The notes beneath the pieces are model-generated. The model saw only the letters and a list, made by a program, of their open reading frames with translations, searched no databases and had not been told where the DNA came from. A program made the translations under genes and the position numbers. Shown piece by piece: positions 20,012-29,013 of a stretch of 64,000 bases of DNA. The DNA comes from Pseudomonadota bacterium. GTDB lineage: Bacteria; Pseudomonadota; Alphaproteobacteria; Acetobacterales; Acetobacteraceae. Numbering within the stretch: the first letter of the stretch is position 1; every line of letters starts with the position of its first letter. The stretch covers positions 1 through 64,000 of the forward strand of contig JABBOH010000016.1 in the NCBI GenBank assembly GCA_019351895.1, in the 5' to 3' direction.

Positions 20012-20295
20012 GCGCCGTCCGGGTCGCCGACCTGGGGATCAGCGGCGTGAGGACGCGTTGTCCGCGGGTCGCGCAGCCTGTCTACCACGCCGTGGAAAAG
20101 GGCGCGCATCGCTTCCGGGTCGACGCCCATGAGTACCGCGTCGTCGAAGCAGTCCCGCAGCACCTGCTCGAATTCGGTTTGGTTATCGCGAAGGACCCGC
20201 AGCTTGTCGCGACAGTCAACGAGAGAGCCGTCCGGCCGTGGCCAGCAGTCGGCATCGGGCCGCGCGGCGCCAGGGGTGGCTCGAACGGCGCTCAC
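20008..20295 (-). CDS. Small conserved-position protein, unknown function
   Basis: A 95-residue soluble protein that I do not recognise. It is charged, with 'DCRDKLRVLRDNQTEFEQVL' followed by 'RDCFDDAVLMGVDP' predicting a helical core. It has three cysteines and no signal peptide. It is believable as a gene because its GTG overlaps the mlaD stop (GTGA) and its TGA overlaps the DUF2155 ATG (ATGA), giving translational coupling at both ends. Its placement inside an NDUFA12 - mlaD - DUF2155 operon suggests a fixed, perhaps envelope-related, role. Confidence 0.7.
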   Translation of the reverse strand: MSAVRATPGAARPDADCWPRPDGSLVDCRDKLRVLRDNQTEFEQVLRDCFDDAVLMGVDPEAMRALFHGVVDRLRDPRTTRPHAADPQVGDPDGA

Positions 20296-20801
20296 GGACC
20301 CGACCCCGGACCCGGCGCCGCTGACTTCTGTCCGGTTTTCTGCAGCGACGACACGAGGTCCGTAACGCTGAAGATGAACTTGCCCAGGAGATCCTCAAGG
20401 CTCACGGACCCCTGCGTGATCGTGACGCGCCCGCCCGCCGGGATCATCGTCTCGCTGCCTCCCGGGACGAGAGAGAGGTATTTCCCGCCAAGCAGGCTCT
20501 GGCTCGCGATTGAGGCGCTGCTGTCCTTCGGCAGTTGGATATCTTTCTGCACGGTGAAGTCCACCACAGCGAGATAGGTCTTGGGGTCGATCGAGGTGTC
20601 GACTACGGAACCGACCTTGACGCCCGCCATGCGCACATCCGAGCCCGCCGTCAGACCATCGATGTGGTCGAACTCGGCGGAGAGCCGGTAGCCGGGCACG
20701 CTGGCAGCGCCGGAAGTCGCGAGGGCATAGGCAAGAAAGCCCCCCGCCACGATGAGAACCAGGAGGCCAGCCATGACCTCCGCGGCGTTACGCCGCGCCA
20801 T
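20292..20801 (-). CDS. mlaD: MlaD-type MCE-domain lipid transport protein
   Basis: A 169-residue inner-membrane-anchored periplasmic protein with one helix (about 9-29) followed by an MCE domain (about 38-117). 'YRLSAEFDHIDGLTAGSDVR' and 'GVKVGSVV' are diagnostic, as is 'SIASQSLLGGKYLSLVPG' near 98-115. In E. coli, MlaD hexamers carry phospholipids between membranes with MlaFEB. The mlaF and mlaE genes are not in the window. It is the second gene of the operon starting with NDUFA12. Confidence 0.92.
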   Translation of the reverse strand: MARRNAAEVMAGLLVLIVAGGFLAYALATSGAASVPGYRLSAEFDHIDGLTAGSDVRMAGVKVGSVVDTSIDPKTYLAVVDFTVQKDIQLPKDSSASIASQSLLGGKYLSLVPGGSETMIPAGGRVTITQGSVSLEDLLGKFIFSVTDLVSSLQKTGQKSAAPGPGSGP

Positions 20802-20806
20802 GCCGC

Positions 20807-21187
20807 CTACTCTCCCGGCGACCAGGCATCGTAATCGCCCGTCGCCGGGCGCCTGCGGCCACCGCTGTAGTCATGGCCCGCCGGACGATAGCTGAAGGCG
20901 GTTCCGGTTCGGTTCGGGAGGTGCGGCTTCTGCCAGGGCAGACGCGCCACGTTGGTAAGCGGCGCATCGACCGTATAATGCAGCCAGCCATGCCACTCGG
21001 GCGGCACGGACGAGGCTTCGATGGGGCCGGCATACACCACCCAGCGGCGTGCCCGGCGTCCGCGGCCCGCGGATTTCTCCTCGAAGTAGCGGTTCCCTAG
21101 AGCGTCGGTTCCTACGCCGCGGCCGCGCAGGCGCGTGAAGAGGTCGGTGCCGATATAACCGATTTTGGCGAGCTTCATGCCGCTCAT
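20807..21187 (-). CDS. NDUFA12 family NADH:ubiquinone oxidoreductase subunit
   Basis: A protein of about 126 residues of the NDUFA12/B17.2 family, an accessory complex I subunit shared by alphaproteobacteria and mitochondria. The pattern 'GRGVGTDALGNRYFEEK' near the start, then 'RRWVVYAGPIEASSVPPEWH', then 'GWLHYTVDAPL', is diagnostic. The C-terminal 25 residues are Arg/Gly/Tyr-rich. ATGs at 21187, 21178 and 21214 are all possible; I use 21187 because the first conserved residues begin shortly after. It is the first gene of an operon with mlaD, a small ORF and the DUF2155 gene. Confidence 0.9.
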   Translation of the reverse strand: MSGMKLAKIGYIGTDLFTRLRGRGVGTDALGNRYFEEKSAGRGRRARRWVVYAGPIEASSVPPEWHGWLHYTVDAPLTNVARLPWQKPHLPNRTGTAFSYRPAGHDYSGGRRRPATGDYDAWSPGE

Positions 21188-21341
21188 ATAGGCGATGGCC
21201 GGGGGATGGTCCATCGCCTCATCCCGCTCACGGTCGGGAACGCCTTTTCGGCGGTAGGCCTGCTAGAAATTGTGGGTCAGCGGTCCCGCGGCCCCTAGAT
21301 CATGCTTTCGTGCGGCTATTGTCTGCGCTAGCTTGGATCGC

Positions 21342-22880
21342 ATGAGAACGAGCAAAGCTTGGCATGGAGTGCGCCTGCGTTGGGTCTCCGCGGCCGGCGA
21401 TCCGGATAAGGCGCCGGTTCGCGTGCTGATTCCGGCCGTTTGGGATGATGACGCGGCCTCCGCCGTGGCGGCGATGGTCCCCCAGGCGCGTATGGCGTCA
21501 GTTCCTGAGCTCGCCGAAGCATGGATGGCGCCGGCTGCGAGGGGTGCCGATGAGGCAGGGCTGTTCTCCCAGACCGCATTTGCTGCGGCGCTGCATGATC
21601 TGCTGATCCGGCGCCGCGGCGTCCCTGGTTCTGCCCTTTGGCAGGCTTCGGCCCCTTTTGCCGCCGCCGAAGCGGGTGCTCCCCGCTTTGTGTTCGGCTT
21701 GCCGGCTTTTTTGGAGCCGGACGGGCGCTTCGACGTCTCTGGGTTCAGCGACGCGGTCGAGATCGCGACGGTCGCGTTGACCGTGCTGCGGCCGGAGGCG
21801 CGGCGTCTCGCCCTGGGTTTCGCGGATCTCGACGGTCTGCTGGCCGGGCTTGGCCTGGACTACGACAGCCCGTGCGCGCGCGATGTGGCGGCTTCGCTCG
21901 CATCGCTGGCGCGGGGCAGGGCCGAGACGGTCTCGGCACGGCTTGCCGGCATCACCGGGCGGAGCTTCAGCCCAGGGCATTGGGGACCGCCGCTTGCTCC
22001 GACTGTCGTGCCGGGTCTTGCCGCGGCGGCGCGACAAGCATTCGCTGAGGCCGCCTCGCTCCCGGGTTGTGGGCATGAGAGCCTCGTGGAATTGACGGAG
22101 ACGGATGGCGCCGAGGCGCTGCTTGGCGTGGAGACGACCGGGCTCGCGCCGGCTTTCGCACGCACCGGGCCGAGCGGCGCGATCACCCACGCGACGCGGC
22201 TATGGCTCGTGGCGCGCGGCCTGTCGCCCGAGGCGGCGCTGGCCATGGCGTTGCAGGGCGAGGCCGTTATGCCGCTGGCGTCGGCAGAGGCGCACGCCGC
22301 CATGCATGAGGCTGTCGCCCGGATCATCCCGGTGCCACCCATGCGAAGGGCGATCGTGGCTCCGGCCCCTATAGCTGCGAAGGCCGTATCGCCTTCGCCC
22401 GCGGCAGCCGTCGACCTGCCGGTCCGCCGCAGCGGCACGATGCAGAAGGCGTCTGTGGGAGGCCACCGCCTTTACCTCCGGACGGCGGAATACGCGGATG
22501 GCAAGCTCGGCGAAATCGGCATCACCGTGCAGAAGGAGACGCCCGCCTTCCGCGCATTGATGGACGCTTTCGCGACCGCGGTCAGCATCGGCCTGCAGCA
22601 TGGCGTGCCGCTCGAACCCTTTGTGGAAGCCTTCATAGGCACACGCTTCGGCACCGGCGGCGCCGTTGAAGGCGATCCTGCCGTAGGCGCCGCAACCTCG
22701 ATCATCGACTATGTGTTCCGCCACTTGGCGGTCGCCCATCTCGGCCGGGCGGTTCCGGACCCCGAGGAGACCTCGGCTCCCGCCGCGAGCATGACCACGG
22801 AGCCTGCGCCGACGCTGCCGCTCGATCTGCCTCTGGAGTCCCCTGAGGGCCGCCGCCGAAGGCTTCGCCTCGTCTCATAG
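21342..22880 (+). CDS. TSCPD-domain NrdJ-like protein, apparently non-catalytic
   Basis: A 512-residue protein. Residues 366-466 are a TSCPD domain ('[20 protein letters not shown]', '[17 protein letters not shown]') closely matching the C-terminal part of the NrdJ at 48411. Residues about 116-310 also track NrdJ in order: '[19 protein letters not shown]', '[18 protein letters not shown]' and 'ETTGLAPAF' align with '[19 protein letters not shown]', '[20 protein letters not shown]' and 'DTTGIEPDF'. The N-terminal B12-binding half is missing, and no counterpart of the NPCSE active-site loop (Asn475, Cys477, Glu479 of NrdJ) remains. So it cannot reduce nucleotides by the known mechanism; a regulatory role is inference. 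The ATG at 21342 lacks a clear ribosome site. It stands alone. Confidence 0.8.
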   Translation: MRTSKAWHGVRLRWVSAAGDPDKAPVRVLIPAVWDDDAASAVAAMVPQARMASVPELAEAWMAPAARGADEAGLFSQTAFAAALHDLLIRRRGVPGSALWQASAPFAAAEAGAPRFVFGLPAFLEPDGRFDVSGFSDAVEIATVALTVLRPEARRLALGFADLDGLLAGLGLDYDSPCARDVAASLASLARGRAETVSARLAGITGRSFSPGHWGPPLAPTVVPGLAAAARQAFAEAASLPGCGHESLVELTETDGAEALLGVETTGLAPAFARTGPSGAITHATRLWLVARGLSPEAALAMALQGEAVMPLASAEAHAAMHEAVARIIPVPPMRRAIVAPAPIAAKAVSPSPAAAVDLPVRRSGTMQKASVGGHRLYLRTAEYADGKLGEIGITVQKETPAFRALMDAFATAVSIGLQHGVPLEPFVEAFIGTRFGTGGAVEGDPAVGAATSIIDYVFRHLAVAHLGRAVPDPEETSAPAASMTTEPAPTLPLDLPLESPEGRRRRLRLVS

Positions 22881-23084
22881 GGACTGGCGGCAAGAGCCCG
22901 TCGCAAAATGCGGGGGGCAGGCCATATGTCGGCCGCACGGGATCCGAGGCGCGAGCATAGATCCGTCACAAACGGCGGCTAAAGTTCGCTCATGCCATCG
23001 ACCGTGGCGCGGTAATTGCTCCGTGCTCACGACGCCGTCGATGCGGCGATCTGAGCCGGCACTCTGAGGACGAAAGGGTAGAAA

Positions 23085-24407
23085 ATGCGCGTCACCATGA
23101 TCGGCGGCGGCTATGTGGGGCTCGTCTCCGGCGCCTGCCTTGCCCAGTTCGGCATGGAAGTCGTGATTGTCGAGGCGGATGAGCGCAAGCTGGCGGCTCT
23201 GAAGTCCGGCGGCATCCCGATTTTTGAACCGGGTCTGGACGATCTCGTCGCCGCCAACGTGGCGGCCGGACGGCTCACCTTCACAGGCGACATGGACGAC
23301 GCGCTGAAGGAAGTGGATGTCGTCTTCATAGCGGTCGGTACGCCCACGCGACGGGGCGACGGCCACGCGGATCTCACTTATGTTTATCAGGCTGCGGAGC
23401 AGGTGGCGCGCAAGCTGCGCGGCTATGCCGTGATCGTTACGAAGTCCACCGTGCCTGTGGGCACCGGTCGGCGCGTCGCCGAGATCGTACGTGAGACGCG
23501 CCCCGACCTCGATTTCGATGTCGCGTCGAACCCTGAATTCCTCCGCGAGGGCAACGCGATCGGCGATTTCATGCGGCCGGACCGCGTGGTGATCGGTGTG
23601 GAGAGCGAGCGCGCCGAAGCCGTGCTGCGGACGCTCTACCGGCCGCTGTTTTTGATCGAGACGCCGATCATCGTGACCTCCATCGAGACGGCCGAACTCA
23701 CCAAATACGCCGCCAACTCCTTCCTCGCCATGAAGGTGACCTTCATCAACGAAGTGGCGGATCTCTGCGAGCGGGTCGGCGCCGACGTGCACGACGTGGC
23801 CCGCGGCATGGGGCTGGACGGCCGCATCGGCCGCAAGTTCCTCCATCCCGGTCCCGGCTTCGGCGGCTCCTGCTTCCCTAAGGACACGCTGGCGATGGCG
23901 CGGATCGGCCAGGATGCCGGCGCGCCGCAGCGGCTGGTCGAGACTGTGGTGACGGTGAACGACGCGCGGAAGTCGACGATGGCGCGCAGGGTGACCACGG
24001 CCTGCGGCGGATCGGTGCGCGGTAAGCGCATCGCCGTCTGGGGCCTCACCTTCAAGCCCGAGACGGATGACATGCGTGATGCGCCGTCAATTCCCGTGGT
24101 ATCGCGGCTTGCCGAGGAGGGCGCGGAAATCCACGTCTTCGACCCTGAGGGCATGGAGCCGGCGAAGGCGTATCTCCCCTCCGGCATCATTTATGCGGCC
24201 GATGCGCTGGATGCCGTGGCCGGCGCGGATGCGCTTGTGGTAGTGACGGAATGGAACGTGTTCCGCGCCGTCAGCCCGGCCCGCCTGAAGTCGCTGATGC
24301 GAGGCTCGGTTATCGTCGACCTCCGGAACGTCTTCGATCCGGCCGCCATGCGGACAGCGGGCTTCGCCTACACCTCGATCGGCCGGGCGGTCCCCCCGCT
24401 TCTCTGA
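23085..24407 (+). CDS. ugd: UDP-glucose 6-dehydrogenase
   Basis: A 440-residue enzyme oxidising UDP-glucose to UDP-glucuronate with 2 NAD+, feeding polysaccharide or lipid A modification. The N-terminal Rossmann fold is 'MRVTMIGGGYVGLVSGACLA'. The catalytic nucleophile is Cys263 in 'FGGSCFPKDTLA', with the conserved 'LTKYAANSFLAMKVTFINEV' helix before it. The C-terminal UDP-binding domain includes 'GLTFKPETDDMRDAPSIPV'. It is convergent with the IclR gene, 9 bases apart. The 204 bases before it hold no gene. Confidence 0.97.
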   Translation: MRVTMIGGGYVGLVSGACLAQFGMEVVIVEADERKLAALKSGGIPIFEPGLDDLVAANVAAGRLTFTGDMDDALKEVDVVFIAVGTPTRRGDGHADLTYVYQAAEQVARKLRGYAVIVTKSTVPVGTGRRVAEIVRETRPDLDFDVASNPEFLREGNAIGDFMRPDRVVIGVESERAEAVLRTLYRPLFLIETPIIVTSIETAELTKYAANSFLAMKVTFINEVADLCERVGADVHDVARGMGLDGRIGRKFLHPGPGFGGSCFPKDTLAMARIGQDAGAPQRLVETVVTVNDARKSTMARRVTTACGGSVRGKRIAVWGLTFKPETDDMRDAPSIPVVSRLAEEGAEIHVFDPEGMEPAKAYLPSGIIYAADALDAVAGADALVVVTEWNVFRAVSPARLKSLMRGSVIVDLRNVFDPAAMRTAGFAYTSIGRAVPPLL

Positions 24408-24416
24408 TGGTCGCCG

Positions 24417-25160
24417 TCAGACGAGGGCGGGCTTCATCTCCAACCGGCGGCAAGTCTCGACAAGCCGGTTGGCCGCCTCGTCCTGCCGGCTGGAAAACCG
24501 CCCGGTCGGGGCAGCGATCGTGACAATGTAGAGTGTCTGCTGCCAGGTGAACGAGGCGGACAAGGTGGTCAGCCCCTCGATGCTCTGCTCGGCACTGTGG
24601 AAGTAGCCGCGCCGGCGGCCGAGTTCTATCTGGTCGCGGATGTCGTCGACCGTCTTCGGCGTATGCGGCGTAAAAGGAACGAGACGCAGCCGCTCGAGCA
24701 CTTCTGCGAGTTTTGCCTCGCTCAGACTCGCCAACAGAGCGAAGCCGCCCGAGGTTGCGTGCAGGCTGGTGATCGTGTCGCCCGGCCGAAGCTGAAACCG
24801 CAACAGATGCGATGGCTCGAATGTCAGGAGATAGGTGATCGAGAGTCCGTTGACCTTGGCGAGCAGCACCGTCTCGTCCAGCGTGTCGCGCAACTCGCGT
24901 AGCACGAGATCTGCCCTGAGTACCACCGGGTCATGCTCGGTGATGACCTTACCGAGGTCGTAGAGCCTCAGGGTCGGATAGTAGCCGCCGCGGGGGGTGA
25001 TCTCGTATATGAAGCCTCGCTCCTGCATGGCCTGCAGCACGTCATGGCAACTGGAGACCGGGATCGCGAGCAGCCGGGAAATGTCGGAGAGCGAGAGCGG
25101 ACGCCTCTCGCGGGCAAATAGCTCGAGAAAGTCGAGCGTTCGTTCAACGATCTTTGACAC
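24417..25160 (-). CDS. IclR-family transcriptional regulator
   Basis: A 247-residue regulator. An N-terminal winged helix (about 1-65; 'RTLDFLELFARERRPLSLSD', then 'VSSCHDVLQAMQERGF') precedes a C-terminal IclR effector domain (about 75-245) with 'LRDTLDETVLLAKVNG' and 'HATSGGFALLASLSEAKLAE'. The ligand is unknown. The GTG start has a GGAGG box 3-7 bases upstream, and the perfect palindrome at 25173-25190 overlaps its leader, which suggests autoregulation. It lies on the same strand 237 bases downstream of ppgK, so control of the gnd-zwf-ppgK operon is possible but not shown. Confidence 0.9.
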   Translation of the reverse strand: MSKIVERTLDFLELFARERRPLSLSDISRLLAIPVSSCHDVLQAMQERGFIYEITPRGGYYPTLRLYDLGKVITEHDPVVLRADLVLRELRDTLDETVLLAKVNGLSITYLLTFEPSHLLRFQLRPGDTITSLHATSGGFALLASLSEAKLAEVLERLRLVPFTPHTPKTVDDIRDQIELGRRRGYFHSAEQSIEGLTTLSASFTWQQTLYIVTIAAPTGRFSSRQDEAANRLVETCRRLEMKPALV

Positions 25161-25172
25161 GATCCCTCCGAC

Positions 25173-25190
25173 ATTTCGTCAGGACGAAAT
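25173..25190. promoter_or_regulatory. Palindrome upstream of the IclR gene, likely operator
   Basis: ATTTCGTC-AG-GACGAAAT is a perfect inverted repeat with 8-bp arms. Beyond a one-base offset it continues as CCGA/TCGG (25168-25194). It is 12-30 bases upstream of the GTG of the IclR regulator, where binding would block initiation. The rest of the 25161-25397 gap has no gene. Confidence 0.55.
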
Positions 25191-25397
25191 TCGGAGTTAT
25201 CGTGCGGCAATGCAACGTCATAGTGTTCATTTCTGTGTGCAGAACACCGGTGGGCGGGCGCGACCGGGGCCGGCCGCGACTGAGCGGAGGTTGCGTCTCC
25301 GCTCCCTCCGCCGACGGGCCGGACCATGGCATCAGCCGATCCCGCTACGTGAGGCGCTGCGGCCGCGCGCTTCATCAGGCTCCGCTCAGCCGCCGCG

Positions 25398-26123
25398 TTA
25401 CTGGATGCCGTATTCCGGGTGACGCAACGGCCGCTCGGCCCAAAGCGCCGCGCCGCCGTCGATGCCGGCTTCATTGGACACGAGCGTGATCGTCTTCGGC
25501 AGGTCGCCGGTGACGTGTTTCGAGTTCCCGCCGCCAATGTAGAGATGATCGAAGTGGGTGAGCGACCGCAGCGCGTCGATCACCCGCTGCACCCGCTTGT
25601 TCCAGCGCTTCTTGCCGATCTTCAGCAGCACGGCGTTCCCAACATAGGTGTCGTAGGTGTGTTTTTTGTGGATCGGGTGGGTCGATAGCTCGAGATGCGG
25701 GGTGAGTTGGCCATCGTAGAAAATCCCCGTCCCGCAGCCGGTGCCGAGCGTCAGGATGAACTCGAGACCCTTGCCCTCGATCACGGCGAGGCCCTGCATC
25801 TCCGCGTCGTTCACGATTTTGGTCGGCACGCCGCCCAGCCGCTGCGAGATGAGCGCCGCGAGATCGACCCCGTGCCAGATATCCTCACCAAGATGCGGAG
25901 CGGTGAGAATGACGTTCCCGCGAACCGCTCCGGGAAAGCCGATCGCGACCCGATCGAAGCGGGGCAGGGGCTTCACCAACTCGGCGATGGCCTCCACCAG
26001 AACGCCCGGTGGCGAGGGGTGCGGCGTGCTGATCCTAACCTTGTCCGCGATCATCGTGCCGTGCCGGTCGATGACCGAGGCTTTCACCCCCGTGCCGCCG
26101 ATGTCCACCGTCAGAATGTTCAT
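25398..26123 (-). CDS. ppgK: ROK-family polyphosphate glucokinase-like sugar kinase
   Basis: A 241-residue cytosolic sugar kinase. The phosphate-binding 'ILTVDIGGTGVKASVID' is at the N-terminus, 'VAIGFPGAVRG' near 70, the catalytic Asp in 'KIVNDAEMQGL' near 115-125, and 'LGTGCGTGIFYDG' near 140-152. Compact size and 'HPIHKKHTYDTYVG' match polyphosphate/ATP-dependent glucokinases of the PpgK group. Placement after zwf fits glucose phosphorylation feeding glucose-6-phosphate dehydrogenase. I use the ATG at 26123; an in-frame ATG at 26186 would overlap zwf. Confidence 0.82.
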   Translation of the reverse strand: MNILTVDIGGTGVKASVIDRHGTMIADKVRISTPHPSPPGVLVEAIAELVKPLPRFDRVAIGFPGAVRGNVILTAPHLGEDIWHGVDLAALISQRLGGVPTKIVNDAEMQGLAVIEGKGLEFILTLGTGCGTGIFYDGQLTPHLELSTHPIHKKHTYDTYVGNAVLLKIGKKRWNKRVQRVIDALRSLTHFDHLYIGGGNSKHVTGDLPKTITLVSNEAGIDGGAALWAERPLRHPEYGIQ

Positions 26124-26170
26124 CGGCGGCCCGTCGTCACCCGGCGTGTGCCGAGCCTTCGGGTCTTCGC

Positions 26171-27703
26171 TCAGATCGGCAGCCAAGCCCGTCCCTCCCG
26201 CTCGAGCAGTTCATTCGACTCTTCCGGACCCGCCGAACCGGCAGCGTAGTTCGGGAACGATGCGTCGTGACGAGCCCATCGGTCGACGACCGGCTGCACG
26301 ACCTTCCACGCGGCTTCCAACTGGTCCGCGCGCTGAAACAGCGTCGCGTCGCCGATGAAACAGTCAAAGATCAGCGTCTCATATCCCGTCGCGGGCGCCT
26401 GCTTGAACCAGTCGTCATAATTGAAGCTCATGGCGACGTGCTCGAAGGTCAGCGTGGGGCCAGGGCGCTTCGCGTTGAACTGCAGCTTCATCCCTTCCTC
26501 CGGCTGGATCGAGATGATCAGCCAGTTCTCCCCGAGCGCGTCGACGCGCGTATCGCGAAACATCGCGAAGGGCGCCTGTTTGAAGCGGATGGCGATCTCG
26601 GTCTTGCGCTTCGTCATGCGTTTGCCGGTGCGCAGGTAGAAGGGCACGCCCGCCCAGCGCCAGTTGTCGATCATCAGCCTCATCGCGACGAAGGTCTCCG
26701 TGACGCTGCCCCGCGACACGTCCGGCTCCTCGCGGTAAGGCGCGACCGGCTCGCCTTTTATGGTGCCCGCGCCGTATTGCCCGCGCACCGCATCCTCCGG
26801 CTCGAGTGCATGCATTGAGGTGAAGACCTCGGCCTTCTTGGCGCGGATCGCATCCGCGTCGAAGGCGGAAGGCGGCTCCATCGCCGTCATCGCCAATAGC
26901 TGGAACACATGGTTCGGCACCATGTCTCGCAGAGCGCCGGTGCTCTCGTAGAACTTGCCGCGCCGCTCCACGCCGACCGTCTCCGCGACAGTGATCTGCA
27001 CATGGTCGATGCGGTCGCGGTTCCAGATCGGCTCGAACAGACCATTGGCGAAGCGGAGCGCCATGATGTTCTGCACCGTCTCCTTCCCGAGGAAATGATC
27101 GATCCTGTAGACCTGCTCCTCGCGCAGCACCGAAAGCACCTGCTTGTCGAGCGCGATGGCCGAAGCGAGGTCGTGGCCGAAGGGCTTCTCGATGACCACG
27201 CGGCGCCAGGATTCGCCCTCCTCGACGGTCAGTCCCGCACGGCCCAGGTGGTCGACCGTCGGTCCGAAGAACCGCTCGGCGACCGCGAGGTAGAACAGCA
27301 CGTTGCCGCCCAGGCCCTTCTGCCGGTCGAGTTCGCTGAGATGGTCGCTCAGCTGCTCGAAGGTCTGCTCGTTCGAGAGATCGCCCGAGAGGTAGCTCAT
27401 CGTGCCGGCGAGCCGCGACCATGCCGCCTCGTCGACGGTCTCGCCCGGCTCGCTCCCTTCGCCGCCCTTCTTGATCGACGAGGCCAGGAAGTCGTGGAGG
27501 TGTTGCTGCCAATCCGAGACGGATTGCTGCACGAGATCGACCCCGACGAGCGCGAAGCTCTTTGGCAGCAGGCCGGAGCAACTGAGGTTGTAGAGCGCGG
27601 GCATGACGAGACGCTTCGTCAGGTCGCCGCCCGCGCCGAAGATCACCATCGCGCAGGGCGGTGCGACCGGTGGTTGCTTTGAAGTGGCGCTCGACGCGGT
27701 CAT
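26171..27703 (-). CDS. zwf: Glucose-6-phosphate 1-dehydrogenase
   Basis: A 510-residue first enzyme of the oxidative pentose phosphate and Entner-Doudoroff routes. The nucleotide-binding '[20 protein letters not shown]' near residue 20 has Gly-Ala-Gly-Gly-Asp-Leu in place of the usual GASGDL. The substrate/catalytic motif '[20 protein letters not shown]' is near 198-217. '[20 protein letters not shown]' is typical of the C-terminal domain. Its ATG overlaps the gnd stop by four bases (ATGA), and ppgK follows, so gnd-zwf-ppgK is one operon. No 6-phosphogluconolactonase (pgl) gene is adjacent. Confidence 0.96.
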   Translation of the reverse strand: MTASSATSKQPPVAPPCAMVIFGAGGDLTKRLVMPALYNLSCSGLLPKSFALVGVDLVQQSVSDWQQHLHDFLASSIKKGGEGSEPGETVDEAAWSRLAGTMSYLSGDLSNEQTFEQLSDHLSELDRQKGLGGNVLFYLAVAERFFGPTVDHLGRAGLTVEEGESWRRVVIEKPFGHDLASAIALDKQVLSVLREEQVYRIDHFLGKETVQNIMALRFANGLFEPIWNRDRIDHVQITVAETVGVERRGKFYESTGALRDMVPNHVFQLLAMTAMEPPSAFDADAIRAKKAEVFTSMHALEPEDAVRGQYGAGTIKGEPVAPYREEPDVSRGSVTETFVAMRLMIDNWRWAGVPFYLRTGKRMTKRKTEIAIRFKQAPFAMFRDTRVDALGENWLIISIQPEEGMKLQFNAKRPGPTLTFEHVAMSFNYDDWFKQAPATGYETLIFDCFIGDATLFQRADQLEAAWKVVQPVVDRWARHDASFPNYAAGSAGPEESNELLEREGRAWLPI

Positions 27704-28695
27704 TCCTTGATGCTCGGCGCGACGCTGTGGCCTTCGATGTGGCCGCCGAACTTGTTCCGCATCGCCGAGAGCAGCTTGTCGCCGAAGCTGTGGTCAATGC
27801 GGGAGCGGAACCGCGCGAAAAGCGCGGCCGTCAGCACCTCGGCCGGGACGGCCTCCTCGATCGCCGCGTTGATCGTCCAGCGGCCCTCGCCGGAATCGTC
27901 CACCTTCCCGGTAAACTCCTCAAGCTCGGGGCTTTCGGCGAGCGCCATGGCGCTGAGGTCGAGGAGCCAGGAGGAGATGACGCTGCCGCGGCGCCATACC
28001 TCGGCGGTGTCGGCGAGGTTGAGCGTGAAGCGCTCGTCCTCGGGAAGGCTCTCGGACTTCTTGCCGCGTAGAATGTCGAAGCCTTCGGCATAAGCCTGCA
28101 TCAGCCCGTATTCGATGCCGTTGTGCACCATCTTGACGAAGTGGCCCGAGCCCGCGGGGCCCGAGTGGATGTAGCCGTGCTCGGCGCGGCTGTCGCCGTT
28201 GTAGCCGGTGGTCCGCTCGATCGTGCCGAGCCCGGGCGCGAGAGCGGCGAAAATCGGATCGAGATGATCGACGATCGCTTTTTCCCCGCCGATCATCATG
28301 CAATAGCCGCGCTCGACACCCCAGACGCCGCCCGAGGTGCCGACATCGACGTAGTGGATGCCCTTTTCCTTGAGGGCTTTCGCGCGGCGGATGTCGTCCT
28401 TGTAGAAGCTGTTGCCTCCATCGATGACGGTGTCGCCGTTGTCGAGGATGCCGCTCAGCGTCTCTATGGTCGTCTCGGTGATGTGACCTGCGGGCAGCAT
28501 GACCCAGACGGCGCGCGGCGGCGTCAGCGCCTGGACCAGCTCTTTCAGAGAATGGGCGGGCACCGCATGTTCGGCGGCCAGCGCCTCGACGCTCGCGGGG
28601 TTCACGTCGAAAACCGCCACCTCGTGCCCGTTGTTCATAAGCCGGCGTGCGATGTTGCCGCCCATCCGCCCTAAGCCGATCATACCGAGCTGCAT
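27700..28695 (-). CDS. gnd: 6-phosphogluconate dehydrogenase, short decarboxylating type
   Basis: A 331-residue enzyme converting 6-phosphogluconate to ribulose 5-phosphate and CO2. The N-terminal fold is '[20 protein letters not shown]'. '[22 protein letters not shown]' is the substrate loop and '[20 protein letters not shown]' holds the catalytic lysine. '[14 protein letters not shown]' and the length mark the short GndA-like class, which often prefers NAD+, rather than the 470-residue NADP+ class. It is the first gene of the gnd-zwf-ppgK operon. The 318 bases up to the lipoprotein gene contain only a TGAGGT/ACCTCA inverted repeat (28954-28969). Confidence 0.93.
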   Translation of the reverse strand: MQLGMIGLGRMGGNIARRLMNNGHEVAVFDVNPASVEALAAEHAVPAHSLKELVQALTPPRAVWVMLPAGHITETTIETLSGILDNGDTVIDGGNSFYKDDIRRAKALKEKGIHYVDVGTSGGVWGVERGYCMMIGGEKAIVDHLDPIFAALAPGLGTIERTTGYNGDSRAEHGYIHSGPAGSGHFVKMVHNGIEYGLMQAYAEGFDILRGKKSESLPEDERFTLNLADTAEVWRRGSVISSWLLDLSAMALAESPELEEFTGKVDDSGEGRWTINAAIEEAVPAEVLTAALFARFRSRIDHSFGDKLLSAMRNKFGGHIEGHSVAPSIKE

Positions 28696-29013
28696 GCGAG
28701 CCTCCTGAAGGGTCTGCCTGGAGCCGACGATATCGCGCCCGCCGTCCGGAGGCCAGTCGCCAGCCGGGATAGTCTGCCTCGGCGAAGCGCCAGGAGGGGT
28801 GAGCCGAAGCAGTCGCCTTCCATTTGTTTCGGCGCCGAAGCCGTTCGCAGCTGTCGGTATTCGTATGGTTCTCGGGAATGTGAGCGTAATCGGGTGGCCT
28901 TCATTACCAGGGGCCTTTGGAGCGTCTCGTTATCAGCACGGAAACGCCCAAGTTGAGGTCGATACCTCATATTGCTGTCGGCTTTTTCGGCCGCGGGGAA
29001 GGACTTGAATCAT

